From: JACMQW01 sp964536965
GTDB taxonomy: Bacteria > Bdellovibrionota > UBA1018
Direction: 5' to 3'
DNA length: 64,000 nt
NCBI GenBank assembly: GCA_964536965.1
Contig: CAZIAL010000016.1
Span: forward strand, 1 to 64,000
The first letter of the stretch is position 1. The number at the start of each line of letters is the position of its first letter. The notes beneath the pieces are model-generated. The model was not told where the DNA came from. It searched no databases and was given only the letters and a program-made list of their open reading frames with translations. This document shows positions 33,348 to 41,655 of the stretch, piece by piece. The translations under genes were made by a program, and so were the position numbers.

Positions 33348-34088
33348 CTAGTGAGCGCGCGCCGAACCCGTCAAGAACTTGCGGGAATGGACGCGAAATC
33401 CCCACACTCGGGCGAGCGCCTCGAAAACGATGCGCTTATTCATTTTCGACTTACCGACCTTGCGGTCCTCGAAAATGATGGGGAACTCTTTAATCCGGAA
33501 ACCGCGTAAGAAGGCGCGATATTTCAGCTCGATCTGGAAAGAGTATCCGTCGCTGCGAAGGGATCCGAGGTCCACGGCTTCGAGCACCGGACGGCGCCAG
33601 CCGTTAAAACCACCGGTAAAGTCGCGGATCGTGGCGCCAAGAATCAACCGCGAGTAAAAACTTCCGCCCCGCGAGAGGATTTTGCGGCCGATGCCCCAGT
33701 TTCGGGTTCCACCTCCGTCGACGTAGCGCGATCCGATCGCGACATCCGCCGTTTCGAGCGTGGAAAGCATGTCTTTCAGGTAGGACGGGTGATGGGAAAA
33801 GTCCGCGTCCATTTCGATGATCGCGGCGTATTCGGGCTTCGCGAGCCCCCAGCGAAAGCCGTTTACATAGGCCGTGCCGAGCCCCATCTTTTTATCGCGA
33901 TGAAGGACGTGGACGCGCGGCTCGTGGCGCGTGGCCATGACATCGGCGATCGCCCCGGTTCCATCCGGAGAATTATCGTCGACGATCAGCAGGTCGACGG
34001 AAGAAGGGGTGGAGGCGAGAACCGCCTCCACCAATGCTTGAATATTTTCGACTTCGTTATAGGTCGGTACGACGATCAGAGCGCGCAT
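33348..34088 (-). CDS. Polyprenol monophosphomannose synthase-like GT2 glycosyltransferase
   Basis: 246 residues with the DPM1 pattern: Val-Pro-Thr-Tyr-Asn-Glu, Asp-Asp-Asn-Ser-Pro-Asp-Gly-Thr, Met-Asp-Ala-Asp-Phe-Ser-His-His-Pro and Gly-Ser-Arg-Tyr-Val. It ends without the C-terminal membrane part of GtrA fusions. It should transfer mannose (or another hexose) from a nucleotide sugar to polyprenyl phosphate at the cytoplasmic face of the membrane, supplying envelope glycosylation. The ATG at 34088 shares TGATG with the ssb stop; a TTG one codon earlier is unlikely. Confidence 0.9.
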   Translation of the reverse strand: MRALIVVPTYNEVENIQALVEAVLASTPSSVDLLIVDDNSPDGTGAIADVMATRHEPRVHVLHRDKKMGLGTAYVNGFRWGLAKPEYAAIIEMDADFSHHPSYLKDMLSTLETADVAIGSRYVDGGGTRNWGIGRKILSRGGSFYSRLILGATIRDFTGGFNGWRRPVLEAVDLGSLRSDGYSFQIELKYRAFLRGFRIKEFPIIFEDRKVGKSKMNKRIVFEALARVWGFRVHSRKFLTGSARAH

Positions 34089-34591
34089 CAAAATGGAATA
34101 TCGTCTTCAGTGAACGAAGGCTCCGCCGGAGCTCCCATTCCGAATCCGGATCCGCCCATGTTGGAGTTGTCGTTGTTGAACGGGGCGCTGTTTCCGCCGA
34201 AGTTCGAGCCTTGGCTCGGACCCGCGCTCGCGCCGCTCATCGCGCGGCCTTCGCTCGCGCCGGCTTGACCGCCCAGGAACTGGATGGTCTGTGCCTGGAC
34301 TTCGGTCGAATACTTCGTCTGACCGTCTTTGTCCTGCCACGAACGGGTCTGCAGACGACCCTCGACGTAGCACTGGCGACCTTTTTGGAGGTACTGGTTG
34401 CAGAGCTCAGCGAGCTTGCCCCAGACGACCACACGGTGCCATTCCGTGCGCTCTTGTTTCTGACCACTCTTATCCGTCCAGGCCTCATTCGTCGCGACGC
34501 TGAAGTTCGCAACGGCGGAACCGCTCGGCGTGTACCGAACTTCCGGATTTTGGCCCAATCTCCCCACCAGAATGACTTTATTTACTGACAT
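34088..34591 (-). CDS. ssb: Single-stranded DNA-binding protein
   Basis: 167 residues: an N-terminal OB-fold (about 1-110) beginning Met-Ser-Val-Asn-Lys-Val-Ile-Leu-Val-Gly-Arg-Leu-Gly, a Gly/Ser/Asn-rich linker and the acidic tip Glu-Asp-Asp-Ile-Pro-Phe that recruits repair and replication proteins. It heads the leftward run toward mpl. A TTGACC (34628-34623) with a weak TACACC (34604-34599) lies just upstream and would give an almost leaderless mRNA. Confidence 0.97.
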   Translation of the reverse strand: MSVNKVILVGRLGQNPEVRYTPSGSAVANFSVATNEAWTDKSGQKQERTEWHRVVVWGKLAELCNQYLQKGRQCYVEGRLQTRSWQDKDGQTKYSTEVQAQTIQFLGGQAGASEGRAMSGASAGPSQGSNFGGNSAPFNNDNSNMGGSGFGMGAPAEPSFTEDDIPF

Positions 34592-34654
34592 GCCCCACGG
34601 TGTACGGGCTCGGGTCCACCCAGGTCAAGTTCTCGAATCGAGCCTAAAAAGAAT

Positions 34655-35206
34655 CTAGTCGAGTGGACGAAACATCTCTTCGGCCGCTGAATTGGACGGC
34701 GAATTCTCGCCTATTTTTCGCGGATCGACCCACCGCGGAGCCCCCTTGGAAGCGCTGCGTTGGTAACGCGTTGCGCGGTTTCCACGCTCCTCCTCGGGGA
34801 ACGGAATCCCCTTCTCCTCAAACCGAATTCGCCAATGATCGCGAATCGCCGCTCGGGCCTGGTCCACGTCCACGAGATAGAGGAAGGGATCGAATCCACA
34901 CTTCGAACAGACGACGGACCCACGCACTTTCGCTCGATAGATCGTCTCGAAAGCGATCCAAAACGGAACGAACGAAACCAGTCCCCGCAACCCGACCCAC
35001 GGAAAGAGCGCCTGGAGCGCGAACGCGAATACGACGGCCGTGAGACCGATCTGAACGAAATGGATCGGCTGACCCGGCCGCGGATGCATTCCAATCCGTC
35101 GCGGGCTCGTGCACATCGGGCAAAAGAAATGGAAGTTTCGGGTAAAGCGTTCTTTCCAGATCGATCGGGAGGCGGCGCGAATGACATCGTGTCGATTTCG
35201 TTCCAT
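34655..35206 (-). CDS. Zinc-ribbon membrane protein, function unknown
   Basis: Cys-Pro-Met-Cys near residue 30 and Cys-Ser-Lys-Cys near 102 form a split four-Cys zinc ribbon. Between them is a hydrophobic hairpin (about 52-92) with two membrane segments, so the two Cys pairs can meet on the cytoplasmic side. The C-terminal 70 residues are polar and charged. No family is recognised. It lies between ssb and a divergent Rsm22-like gene. Confidence 0.75.
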   Translation of the reverse strand: MERNRHDVIRAASRSIWKERFTRNFHFFCPMCTSPRRIGMHPRPGQPIHFVQIGLTAVVFAFALQALFPWVGLRGLVSFVPFWIAFETIYRAKVRGSVVCSKCGFDPFLYLVDVDQARAAIRDHWRIRFEEKGIPFPEEERGNRATRYQRSASKGAPRWVDPRKIGENSPSNSAAEEMFRPLD

Positions 35207-35259
35207 GATAAGGGAATCTCCATTCCACCAGTCCCTGCGGACCGTCTTGAAATTTTAAC

Positions 35260-36534
35260 ATGAAACCTCGGAAATCGAAGACATCCCCCCTGAAGAAACT
35301 GAAGGTTCGCCTCGGCGAGCGCCGCCCGCGTCCCGCCGCGCCTACGGCCGCGGGTCCCGCTCGGCAAGTTCTGCCGGGAGAGCCCGCCCCGGTCGTTTTC
35401 CCTCCGTCCTGGACGTGGTTTTTTGACGAATGTTTGCCGACTTGGGTGAAGGATCGCTATTCGCCTCGCGAAAGCTGGAAGGGAAAACCCTTCTCCAGCG
35501 AAGACGGAAAATTCTTCCTGCGCGGAGTCCGTGAGCTCTCCGACCTTTTCACGGACGCACGTCCGAAAAATCTCGCCGACTATCTTGCGCATGAGAAGTA
35601 TCGCTCGAGCTACCTGCTTTATTTCCTACCCCTGCAGGCCGCGAAATTCGTCGCGCTTTTCGGGCTCCATTCGAAAGCGATCGACGCCGCGCTCGCGCAC
35701 GGACACGGCACCGGCACGCTCCGCGCGATCGACCTCGGCGCGGGACCCGCGACCGCATCGATCGCGCTTCTGCTCGTCCTTCTTTCGCGCAAAGATCCCC
35801 TGCCCGAGAATATCGAGTTCGTTCTCTTCGACCAGAACGCGACGATTCTGAAAGACGGCGAGGCCCTCTTGTCCCGGATTGCCGAATCGTTCCCGCGAAC
35901 GCGCGGCCGGGTGAAGGTCCGGCTCGTGACCGGAGACCTTTGGCGCACGATCCATCAGGAAAAAGAGCCGGTTTCGCTCGGACTCTTCGGTCACACCGTG
36001 AACGAATACCTTCCGATGAAGGACGGTTTGCCCGACCCGCGCCCCTTTACCCACCTTTTCGAACTGTCGAAAAAGGGCGGCGGCATTCTCTGGGCGGAGC
36101 CCGCCGCGCGGGCGCCATCGCAGACCCTTTCCCAACTTCGCGACTTCTTCTTCGAAGAGGGCATCGTCGACGTAAATCCGGATCGCCTCTGGGGCCCGTG
36201 CCTCCATGCTGGACGCTGTCCGCTCGCGGTCGGCCGAGACTGGTGCCACTTTTCGATCCCCGGAAAAGTCCCGGGAAAATGGTTCGGCTTTTTCTCCAAA
36301 GGACTCTCGAAAGAAAAAGAGTGGCTGAAGTATTCCTACTTGTGGATCACGTCGGAGACCGATCGTAATCCCGAGGCGGTTCCGCCGAAAGAACGACTCG
36401 TCCTGACGGATCCCCTCTCGCGGGATCCGCGCGCGAAGAAGGAAGTCCTCCTCTGCGAACCGGACGCGCCTCTCCGATATACCCTGAAGATCGGCGAAAT
36501 CGCCCGCCGTGGAATGCGAATCAAGCTTCGCTAA
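35260..36534 (+). CDS. Rsm22/METTL17-like methyltransferase family protein
   Basis: 424 residues. A SAM-binding Rossmann motif Ile-Asp-Leu-Gly-Ala-Gly-Pro-Ala-Thr lies near 160. The C-terminal part has Gly-Pro-Cys-x5-Cys-Pro-Leu-x7-Cys-His-Phe (three Cys near 309-325) and a fourth Cys in Leu-Leu-Cys-Glu-Pro near 398. This matches the Rsm22 family, whose mitochondrial member METTL17 carries an iron-sulfur cluster and supports small-ribosomal-subunit assembly. A ribosome-linked role is likely, while methyl transfer is unproven. A basic N-terminal 30 residues suits RNA binding. No Shine-Dalgarno sequence is evident. Confidence 0.82.
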   Translation: MKPRKSKTSPLKKLKVRLGERRPRPAAPTAAGPARQVLPGEPAPVVFPPSWTWFFDECLPTWVKDRYSPRESWKGKPFSSEDGKFFLRGVRELSDLFTDARPKNLADYLAHEKYRSSYLLYFLPLQAAKFVALFGLHSKAIDAALAHGHGTGTLRAIDLGAGPATASIALLLVLLSRKDPLPENIEFVLFDQNATILKDGEALLSRIAESFPRTRGRVKVRLVTGDLWRTIHQEKEPVSLGLFGHTVNEYLPMKDGLPDPRPFTHLFELSKKGGGILWAEPAARAPSQTLSQLRDFFFEEGIVDVNPDRLWGPCLHAGRCPLAVGRDWCHFSIPGKVPGKWFGFFSKGLSKEKEWLKYSYLWITSETDRNPEAVPPKERLVLTDPLSRDPRAKKEVLLCEPDAPLRYTLKIGEIARRGMRIKLR

Positions 36535-36549
36535 GCGCGCACTCGCCGC

Positions 36550-37668
36550 CTACGGAGCGAGGACGAGATCCTTCTCTTTTTTCCGGCACTGCGCGGTCAC
36601 GCGTTTAAAGAGGGAAAGATCGATATCGCTCATCATGAAGTAGTTGGCCGGGTCTTCGACTTTCAGCATTTCCCCCGAAGCGAGCCCTCGCGAAGCCGAA
36701 CCTTCGCCGAAACCTTGGTCTCCGGAAGATCCTCCCGCCGTCGCGGAATCCCCGCCCGAGCCGAACCAGGAAGGTCCGCCGGATTTTCCGATTCCGTTTT
36801 CGCCACCGGTTCCGGAAACGACCCCGTCCTTTTCTAGACCGAAGCTCATCGAAGCGAACTGCGACGCATCTCCCGATTTCTCCGGTTCCTTGCCCGCTTC
36901 CATCCCGCCGGCGGTCGCCGCACCGAAAGCGCCGGACCCGTTCATTCCCGCGCTTCCGAGCGCGCCCTTGCCGGAGCGAGAGCCGCGCCCCGTAGGCGAC
37001 GAGGACTTAAAGCTGATGTCTTTCCCCGCGGTCGCGGCTTTCGGCTCGATCAGGCCCGTCTCGTCGGTGCCCGCGACGGCGTGCGACTGCTGCAAATTCG
37101 GGTTGATTTCGTCTCCCGTCGAAAAATGATTGAGCTGCGCTTCGACCATCTGGAATCCCACGCCGATCGCGCCCGAAGCGTCCGCGCTGTCCGTGTCGCC
37201 CGAAGGCGCCTTCACTTCGCACTTCGCGAGCGTCGGGTTAAAGACCAGACCTCCTCCGCACATCTCGTCCGACTTTTCACACCGCTGGGTCCCCTGATGT
37301 TCCCAGGATCCGCCGTTACGGCGTTTCTTGAAACATTTCGTCACGAACTTATCCGCGACAAGGAGCATGCGCCCTTTGCTATCGACGGCGTCCGAGTTAT
37401 CGAGGGGGCCGTAGATGCCATGGCGCGAATCCCCGGAACTTTTAAACTCCCGAATCCAGGGCTGGAACTGCGAAAGCTTGCAGATCGTCGGCAAGTTCTG
37501 GCAGTCGCCTCGATTCGCCGAGTTCGATCCGCGGTTGAAGTTCATGATGTAGACTTCCTGCCCCTGACAACTTTGCCCGATCACGAGCTTACACTGTTCG
37601 TCCGCCCGAGCCGAAGAAACCAGGAAACCCGCCGCCGATGCCGAAATCAGTAAGATGATGCTTTTCAT
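36550..37668 (-). CDS. Secreted Cys-rich / Gly-Ser-rich protein, function unknown
   Basis: A signal peptide (about 1-22, ending Ala-Arg-Ala) precedes a Cys-rich region (about 25-150, roughly ten Cys) reminiscent of chitin-binding or disulfide-knotted modules. The second half (about 200-340) is low-complexity Gly/Ser/Ala with scattered charges, like a flexible surface linker. The C-terminal 30 residues are again ordered (Asp-Ile-Asp-Leu-Ser-Leu-Phe). The ATG at 37668 is two bases after the stop of the upstream secreted protein, so they form one operon. I do not recognise the family. Confidence 0.75.
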   Translation of the reverse strand: MKSIILLISASAAGFLVSSARADEQCKLVIGQSCQGQEVYIMNFNRGSNSANRGDCQNLPTICKLSQFQPWIREFKSSGDSRHGIYGPLDNSDAVDSKGRMLLVADKFVTKCFKKRRNGGSWEHQGTQRCEKSDEMCGGGLVFNPTLAKCEVKAPSGDTDSADASGAIGVGFQMVEAQLNHFSTGDEINPNLQQSHAVAGTDETGLIEPKAATAGKDISFKSSSPTGRGSRSGKGALGSAGMNGSGAFGAATAGGMEAGKEPEKSGDASQFASMSFGLEKDGVVSGTGGENGIGKSGGPSWFGSGGDSATAGGSSGDQGFGEGSASRGLASGEMLKVEDPANYFMMSDIDLSLFKRVTAQCRKKEKDLVLAP

Positions 37669-37670
37669 GC

Positions 37671-38624
37671 TCAGCTCTTTCCGCAGCTCGAAGCCACGCG
37701 ACGGAAGTTTTTCGAGGCCTGATCGTCGATCCATTTCGCCGCCTTCTGCTCGTAACACTTCTGTAGGCAATCCGTTTCGGCATCGCAGCTCTGGAGACAG
37801 GGCCGATAGGCGTTCGCTTCCAGACTTCCGATATAATCTTTCGTCGTCGAGCGGTAGACTTTCGCCGCGTTCTCCGCGAGGCGGCAGCGCGCTACATAGA
37901 GGTAGCCCGTGACGATGCTTTCCATCGATCCTTCGAAATACTTTTTCACGCTGCAGGCCTCGGTATTCGAGACGTCGCAGCGAGGGATGTCCTCGAGACC
38001 GCGCACTCTCTTCTGCGCTTCGACCAGATCATAAAGATCGCGACCCTGCGACGCGCATCCGCTGTTCGGATCGATCGTGAAGCGATTCGCCCGGATTTCT
38101 TCCCGAATCGCCTCCGCCTCGTCCGATATCGCGAGGACGAGAAAACTCGCCATGCGCGAAGTCTCGGCGGAACCGGCGGTGGTCCGCAGCGAGAACGAAC
38201 CTTTGTCGAGGCTGGTATAGCCGACCCGCGCATAGGGCAGGCAGGCGTCGCCTTTCCAGTTCTTGTCTTTTTCCGTCTGACAGGACTTCTCCGAAATGGG
38301 CATCGCCGCGCAGATGGGAGAAGCTCCCACCACTTCGAATTTCTTATTCGCGGCGGAGTCGCCCTTTCCATTCGGGTAAAACTTTCCTTCGTAGACCCCG
38401 TCGATCATCTCGCGAACCATCGAATCGAAAAGCGGCTCGCCCGAAGCCGTCCTCTTTTCGAGGATCGTTTTCGGCAGGTCCGCGCATTTCCCGAAGGGGG
38501 CGCGGTCGCAAGGAAGCGCGATGACGTTCTTCAGCGCGTTCGTTCCGGCGGCATAGCCGACGGTAGACGGCATCCAGAGGACGCCGGTCGCAATGAATGC
38601 GAAACGGATCACGGTTCGGAACAT
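37671..38624 (-). CDS. Secreted Cys-containing helical protein, function unknown
   Basis: The ATG at 38624 follows AAGGGG. A signal peptide (about 1-25, ending Tyr-Ala-Ala) leads to a mainly helical domain of about 290 residues with a dozen or more Cys. The last 60 residues contain Cys-Leu-Gln-Ser-Cys and Cys-Leu-Gln-Lys-Cys, which could build a helical disulfide hairpin. It is co-transcribed with the Cys/Gly-rich gene behind it, so the two may act together in the periplasm or outside the cell. Disulfide formation machinery must serve both. No family is recognised. Confidence 0.75.
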   Translation of the reverse strand: MFRTVIRFAFIATGVLWMPSTVGYAAGTNALKNVIALPCDRAPFGKCADLPKTILEKRTASGEPLFDSMVREMIDGVYEGKFYPNGKGDSAANKKFEVVGASPICAAMPISEKSCQTEKDKNWKGDACLPYARVGYTSLDKGSFSLRTTAGSAETSRMASFLVLAISDEAEAIREEIRANRFTIDPNSGCASQGRDLYDLVEAQKRVRGLEDIPRCDVSNTEACSVKKYFEGSMESIVTGYLYVARCRLAENAAKVYRSTTKDYIGSLEANAYRPCLQSCDAETDCLQKCYEQKAAKWIDDQASKNFRRVASSCGKS

Positions 38625-38692
38625 AATACCCCTTCGTTTCTGGCAAGCGGACCCCTCCGCTCGCAACCCACAAACTCCCCACGTACCTTTCC

Positions 38693-38722
38693 ATTTTACA
38701 TTCTCGAACCACGCGGTGACAA
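38693..38722 (-). promoter_or_regulatory. Promoter of the secreted protein pair (minus strand)
   Basis: TTGTCA (38722-38717), 18-base spacer, TAAAAT (38698-38693): five of six matches in each element. Predicted start near 38686, leader about 60 bases. It overlaps the plus-strand promoter almost completely. Confidence 0.6.
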
Positions 38723-38723
38723 T
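38695..38723 (+). promoter_or_regulatory. Promoter of the 182-residue exported protein (plus strand)
   Basis: TTTACA at 38695-38700, 17-base spacer, GACAAT at 38718-38723 (five and four matches of six). Predicted start near 38730, leader about 30 bases. Its -35 overlaps the -10 of the opposing promoter and vice versa. Confidence 0.5.
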
Positions 38724-38759
38724 ATGCATTAGAAGCCTTTTCTCTTTTTCGGGGAGCTC

Positions 38760-39308
38760 ATGAAACGTGTGTCGATTCTGACATTCCTGATTCTCTTCAC
38801 GATTTTTCCGGCGGTGGGGAATTCGGCCGACCTGCCTTCCGATGCCGATTTCGCGAAGCTCGAATCCGAATATGCGGCCGCTAAACAGGAGTTCGCGGAC
38901 GAAGTGAAAAAGCAGAAGGACCTGGCGCCGAGCGAACTGCATTCGCTGCGGGAAAAAATCGTGGGCCCGAAGAAACAAGCGCTCGACGAAGCTTATTCGA
39001 AGCGCGCGAACGCGCGGCGGATCGACCCGAAAGACATTGGAGCGAGCGCGCCGAGGGACAATCCGCTGACCGGAGGAATCCCCGATTCCTCCGCGTACGA
39101 AGACTCGAGCACTCCGCTTCCCTCCGGAAACATCCCTGCGGAAATTCGTTATCCGAAAAATTCGAAGCGGAAGTCCGAAAAAGCCGAATCTGCGACTCCT
39201 TCCGCCCTGTCCGAGGAAGCCGCTCCGGAAGCGTCACTCGGGGCCGGCGTTACGGAGATTCGTTATCCGAAAAGCCGGGCTTCCGCGAAGCCATCGCCAG
39301 GTGAGTGA
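38760..39308 (+). CDS. Exported coiled-coil protein with repeated Glu-Ile-Arg-Tyr-Pro-Lys motif
   Basis: GGGGAG precedes the ATG. A signal peptide of about 23 residues is followed by a charged helical stretch (about 30-85) likely to form a coiled coil. The second half is Ser/Ala/Glu-rich and contains the motif Glu-Ile-Arg-Tyr-Pro-Lys twice (about 127 and 167). The repeated motif might be a docking site. The stop codon abuts that of the convergent rsmB gene. No family is recognised. Confidence 0.7.
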   Translation: MKRVSILTFLILFTIFPAVGNSADLPSDADFAKLESEYAAAKQEFADEVKKQKDLAPSELHSLREKIVGPKKQALDEAYSKRANARRIDPKDIGASAPRDNPLTGGIPDSSAYEDSSTPLPSGNIPAEIRYPKNSKRKSEKAESATPSALSEEAAPEASLGAGVTEIRYPKSRASAKPSPGE

Positions 39309-40577
39309 CTAGATCCGCTCGAGAATCGCGCCGTAAAATCCGTCTGTGGAGGGCTCCTGGTGCGGTCCAAGCTCGATTTCTTCGACGATCCGGACCGCAG
39401 AACCATGTCCGTGGGCCCATTCACGGACGCGCTCCCGCCCTTCTTCGGCGAAAAGCGAGCAAACGCTATAAAAGATGATGCCGCTTTTCTCGACCAGGGC
39501 GAACGCATCCTGCAAGAGCTTCCGCTGGATTTCGATCAGCCCCGCCAGATCGGCTTCTTTGCGAAGCCATCGGACGTCCGGATGACGACGAAGAATTCCT
39601 GATCCACTGCAGGGAGCGTCGATCCACACCGCGGAATACGGGGCTTTCGTTTCGATCTCCGACTCTCTCAGAATCTTTACCGCCGGCGCCGCTCGCGAAA
39701 CGGTCTCTTCGAGAATCTTTCTTCGCCCATCGCTCGAATCGGCCGCGTAAACGTCGGCGCCGAGCCAAGCCAAGGCGACGCTCTTTCCTCCCGGGGCCGC
39801 GCAGCGATCCAGTATCTTGCGGTTCTTCAGGCTATTCAGCTTTTCCGAGAATCGCGTCGCGAGAATCTGGCTCGCAAGATCTTGGACGATCCACTGCCCC
39901 TCGGAAAATCCAGGCAGCTGGGCGATCCCCCCCGCCTCGGGAAGCTCCTGATTCAGCCGAGCGGAGCCCGGCACCGGTCCCGCGGTGAGAAATGCGGGGA
40001 GTTTCGCGGAGTCGCGAATTCGAAACCACGTTTCCGGACGTTCCAGGGATGCGGTGGCGATCGCGCATGCTTTTTCATATCCATGGGCCGTCTCCCACTT
40101 CTTCCACCACCATGCCGGAAGGCTGGCCCATGCCGCCTTTTCGTCCAGGCTCGCCTTCGGGCCAGGAGCGCGCGGCTCTCGCCATTCCGCGCGGGCCTCG
40201 GCCACCTTCCGAAGGAGCGCATTGGCGAACTTCGCGGGAAACTCGCCTTCTTCTGCTTTAATGAAATCGACGGTCTCGGAAACGACCGTCGCCGGGAAAA
40301 CTCGATCCTGATGAAGCAACTGGTAGACGGCGATCTGCAGAATCTTCCGGATCTTGCCCGTCGGTTTTTTCTTGAGGGCGTAGCTATCGATCGTGAGATC
40401 CAGGCGCCGCAAATGCCGGACGACCCCACTCGATATCTCCGTCAGCCAGGCACGATCCGTGGTGGAAGTCGCCGGGCCCCGGGCGCAAGCGAGCTCGATC
40501 GCTTCGTCGAGCGTGCGCGAATTCGCGAGGACTTCGTTCAGAATCTGTAGAGCGGCTTTACGAGGTACGGTACGCAT
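39309..40577 (-). CDS. rsmB: 16S rRNA m5C967 methyltransferase
   Basis: The N-terminal NusB-like RNA-binding domain (about 1-130) is joined to an m5C methyltransferase. SAM binding is at Cys-Ala-Ala-Pro-Gly-Gly-Lys, with the two catalytic-type cysteines in Asp-Ala-Pro-Cys-Ser-Gly and Ser-Val-Cys-Ser. Length (422) is normal for RsmB. The enzyme modifies C967 of 16S rRNA. It is followed by the convergent stop of the repeat-motif protein with no spacer, so any terminator must lie inside the coding regions. sppA lies upstream on the opposite side, 13 bases away on the same strand. Confidence 0.93.
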   Translation of the reverse strand: MRTVPRKAALQILNEVLANSRTLDEAIELACARGPATSTTDRAWLTEISSGVVRHLRRLDLTIDSYALKKKPTGKIRKILQIAVYQLLHQDRVFPATVVSETVDFIKAEEGEFPAKFANALLRKVAEARAEWREPRAPGPKASLDEKAAWASLPAWWWKKWETAHGYEKACAIATASLERPETWFRIRDSAKLPAFLTAGPVPGSARLNQELPEAGGIAQLPGFSEGQWIVQDLASQILATRFSEKLNSLKNRKILDRCAAPGGKSVALAWLGADVYAADSSDGRRKILEETVSRAAPAVKILRESEIETKAPYSAVWIDAPCSGSGILRRHPDVRWLRKEADLAGLIEIQRKLLQDAFALVEKSGIIFYSVCSLFAEEGRERVREWAHGHGSAVRIVEEIELGPHQEPSTDGFYGAILERI

Positions 40578-40590
40578 CGAATCGCTTCTA

Positions 40591-41655
40591 TCAGAGTGCG
40601 CCTTTCCATATCCAGTAGATTCCCGGCTCGATGAGCGACCGGACTCGATCCAACCCTACGGCCTGCTGCAGGGCCGAGATGAGACGATTCGAACCGCGGG
40701 CCTCGCCTCCTTCCGAGTCTTCACTGCCCATTTGGTCTTCGATCAGCTCCAGAAATCCTCGGCGTTTTTTCTCCTCGTGAATGATCCGAGGTTTGCCCGT
40801 AATGTTGCCGAGCTTCGCCGCCGCTTCGATCGCGGCGTCGATTCCACCAAGTTCGTCGACGAGCCTGGCGGTCTTCGCCTGCGATCCCGAAAAAATTCGG
40901 CCATCCGCGAGCGGCGTGACCTCATCGAGCGACAGCTTCCTCCCCTCCGCGACGGCGGTCTTGAACTGGAGCAGAACGTCGTCCACCATGCCCTGAAGAA
41001 GCCCTCGTTCTTCCGGCTGCATCTCGCGATACTCCGCACCCGCGTCCTTGAACTTTCCGGTCTTAATCGAGAAACGTTTCACCTTCGCCCATTCGTAGAG
41101 TTTCTCGAGATTGGCGAATTCCATGATGACTCCGATCGAACCCGTGATCGTCCCGGCGTTGGCGAAGATTCGATCCGTCGCGACCGCGATATAGTATCCG
41201 CCGCTCGCCGCGACGCTACCCATGGAAGCGACCTTCGGTTTCGGGAATGCTTTGATCGCGTCGTAGATCTCCTGCGACGGCGCGACGGCGCCTCCGGGCG
41301 AGTCAATGCGAACCACGAGGGCCTTGACCTCGGGATTTTCCTTAAACGACTCGATCGCCTTCAGCGCCTTTTCCGAGTTCATGATCACGCCCTTGATCTT
41401 GAGCACTCCGACCCCTTGCTCGCGGAAGATGGATCGGGCCGCGGACTTGCCGGCTCCATCCATGCCCTTCCGGAAAAAGACGAACGACCCGACGACGAAC
41501 AGAACGAAGAACAGCCCGGAGATGCCGAAGATGAGCGCGAGGGGTTTCCACGAGGTCCGCCGGGTCGGCTCGACCCGATGTACCGGGCTCGCCGAAGTCG
41601 TTTCGGATGCAGACGATGCGGGATTCAGACTGGGTTCTTGGTCGGAAGGATTCAT
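40591..41655 (-). CDS. sppA: Signal peptide peptidase SppA
   Basis: An S49 protease of 354 residues with one membrane anchor (about 38-62). It has Asp-Ser-Pro-Gly-Gly (about 118-122), catalytic Ser151 in Met-Gly-Ser-Val-Ala-Ala-Ser-Gly-Gly-Tyr-Tyr, and the general-base Lys in the 198-203 region (Ile-Lys-Thr-Gly-Lys-Phe-Lys-Asp). The short single-domain form forms oligomers that degrade cleaved signal peptides in the membrane. GGAG precedes the ATG, which overlaps the preceding barrel gene by four bases; rsmB follows. Confidence 0.93.
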   Translation of the reverse strand: MNPSDQEPSLNPASSASETTSASPVHRVEPTRRTSWKPLALIFGISGLFFVLFVVGSFVFFRKGMDGAGKSAARSIFREQGVGVLKIKGVIMNSEKALKAIESFKENPEVKALVVRIDSPGGAVAPSQEIYDAIKAFPKPKVASMGSVAASGGYYIAVATDRIFANAGTITGSIGVIMEFANLEKLYEWAKVKRFSIKTGKFKDAGAEYREMQPEERGLLQGMVDDVLLQFKTAVAEGRKLSLDEVTPLADGRIFSGSQAKTARLVDELGGIDAAIEAAAKLGNITGKPRIIHEEKKRRGFLELIEDQMGSEDSEGGEARGSNRLISALQQAVGLDRVRSLIEPGIYWIWKGAL

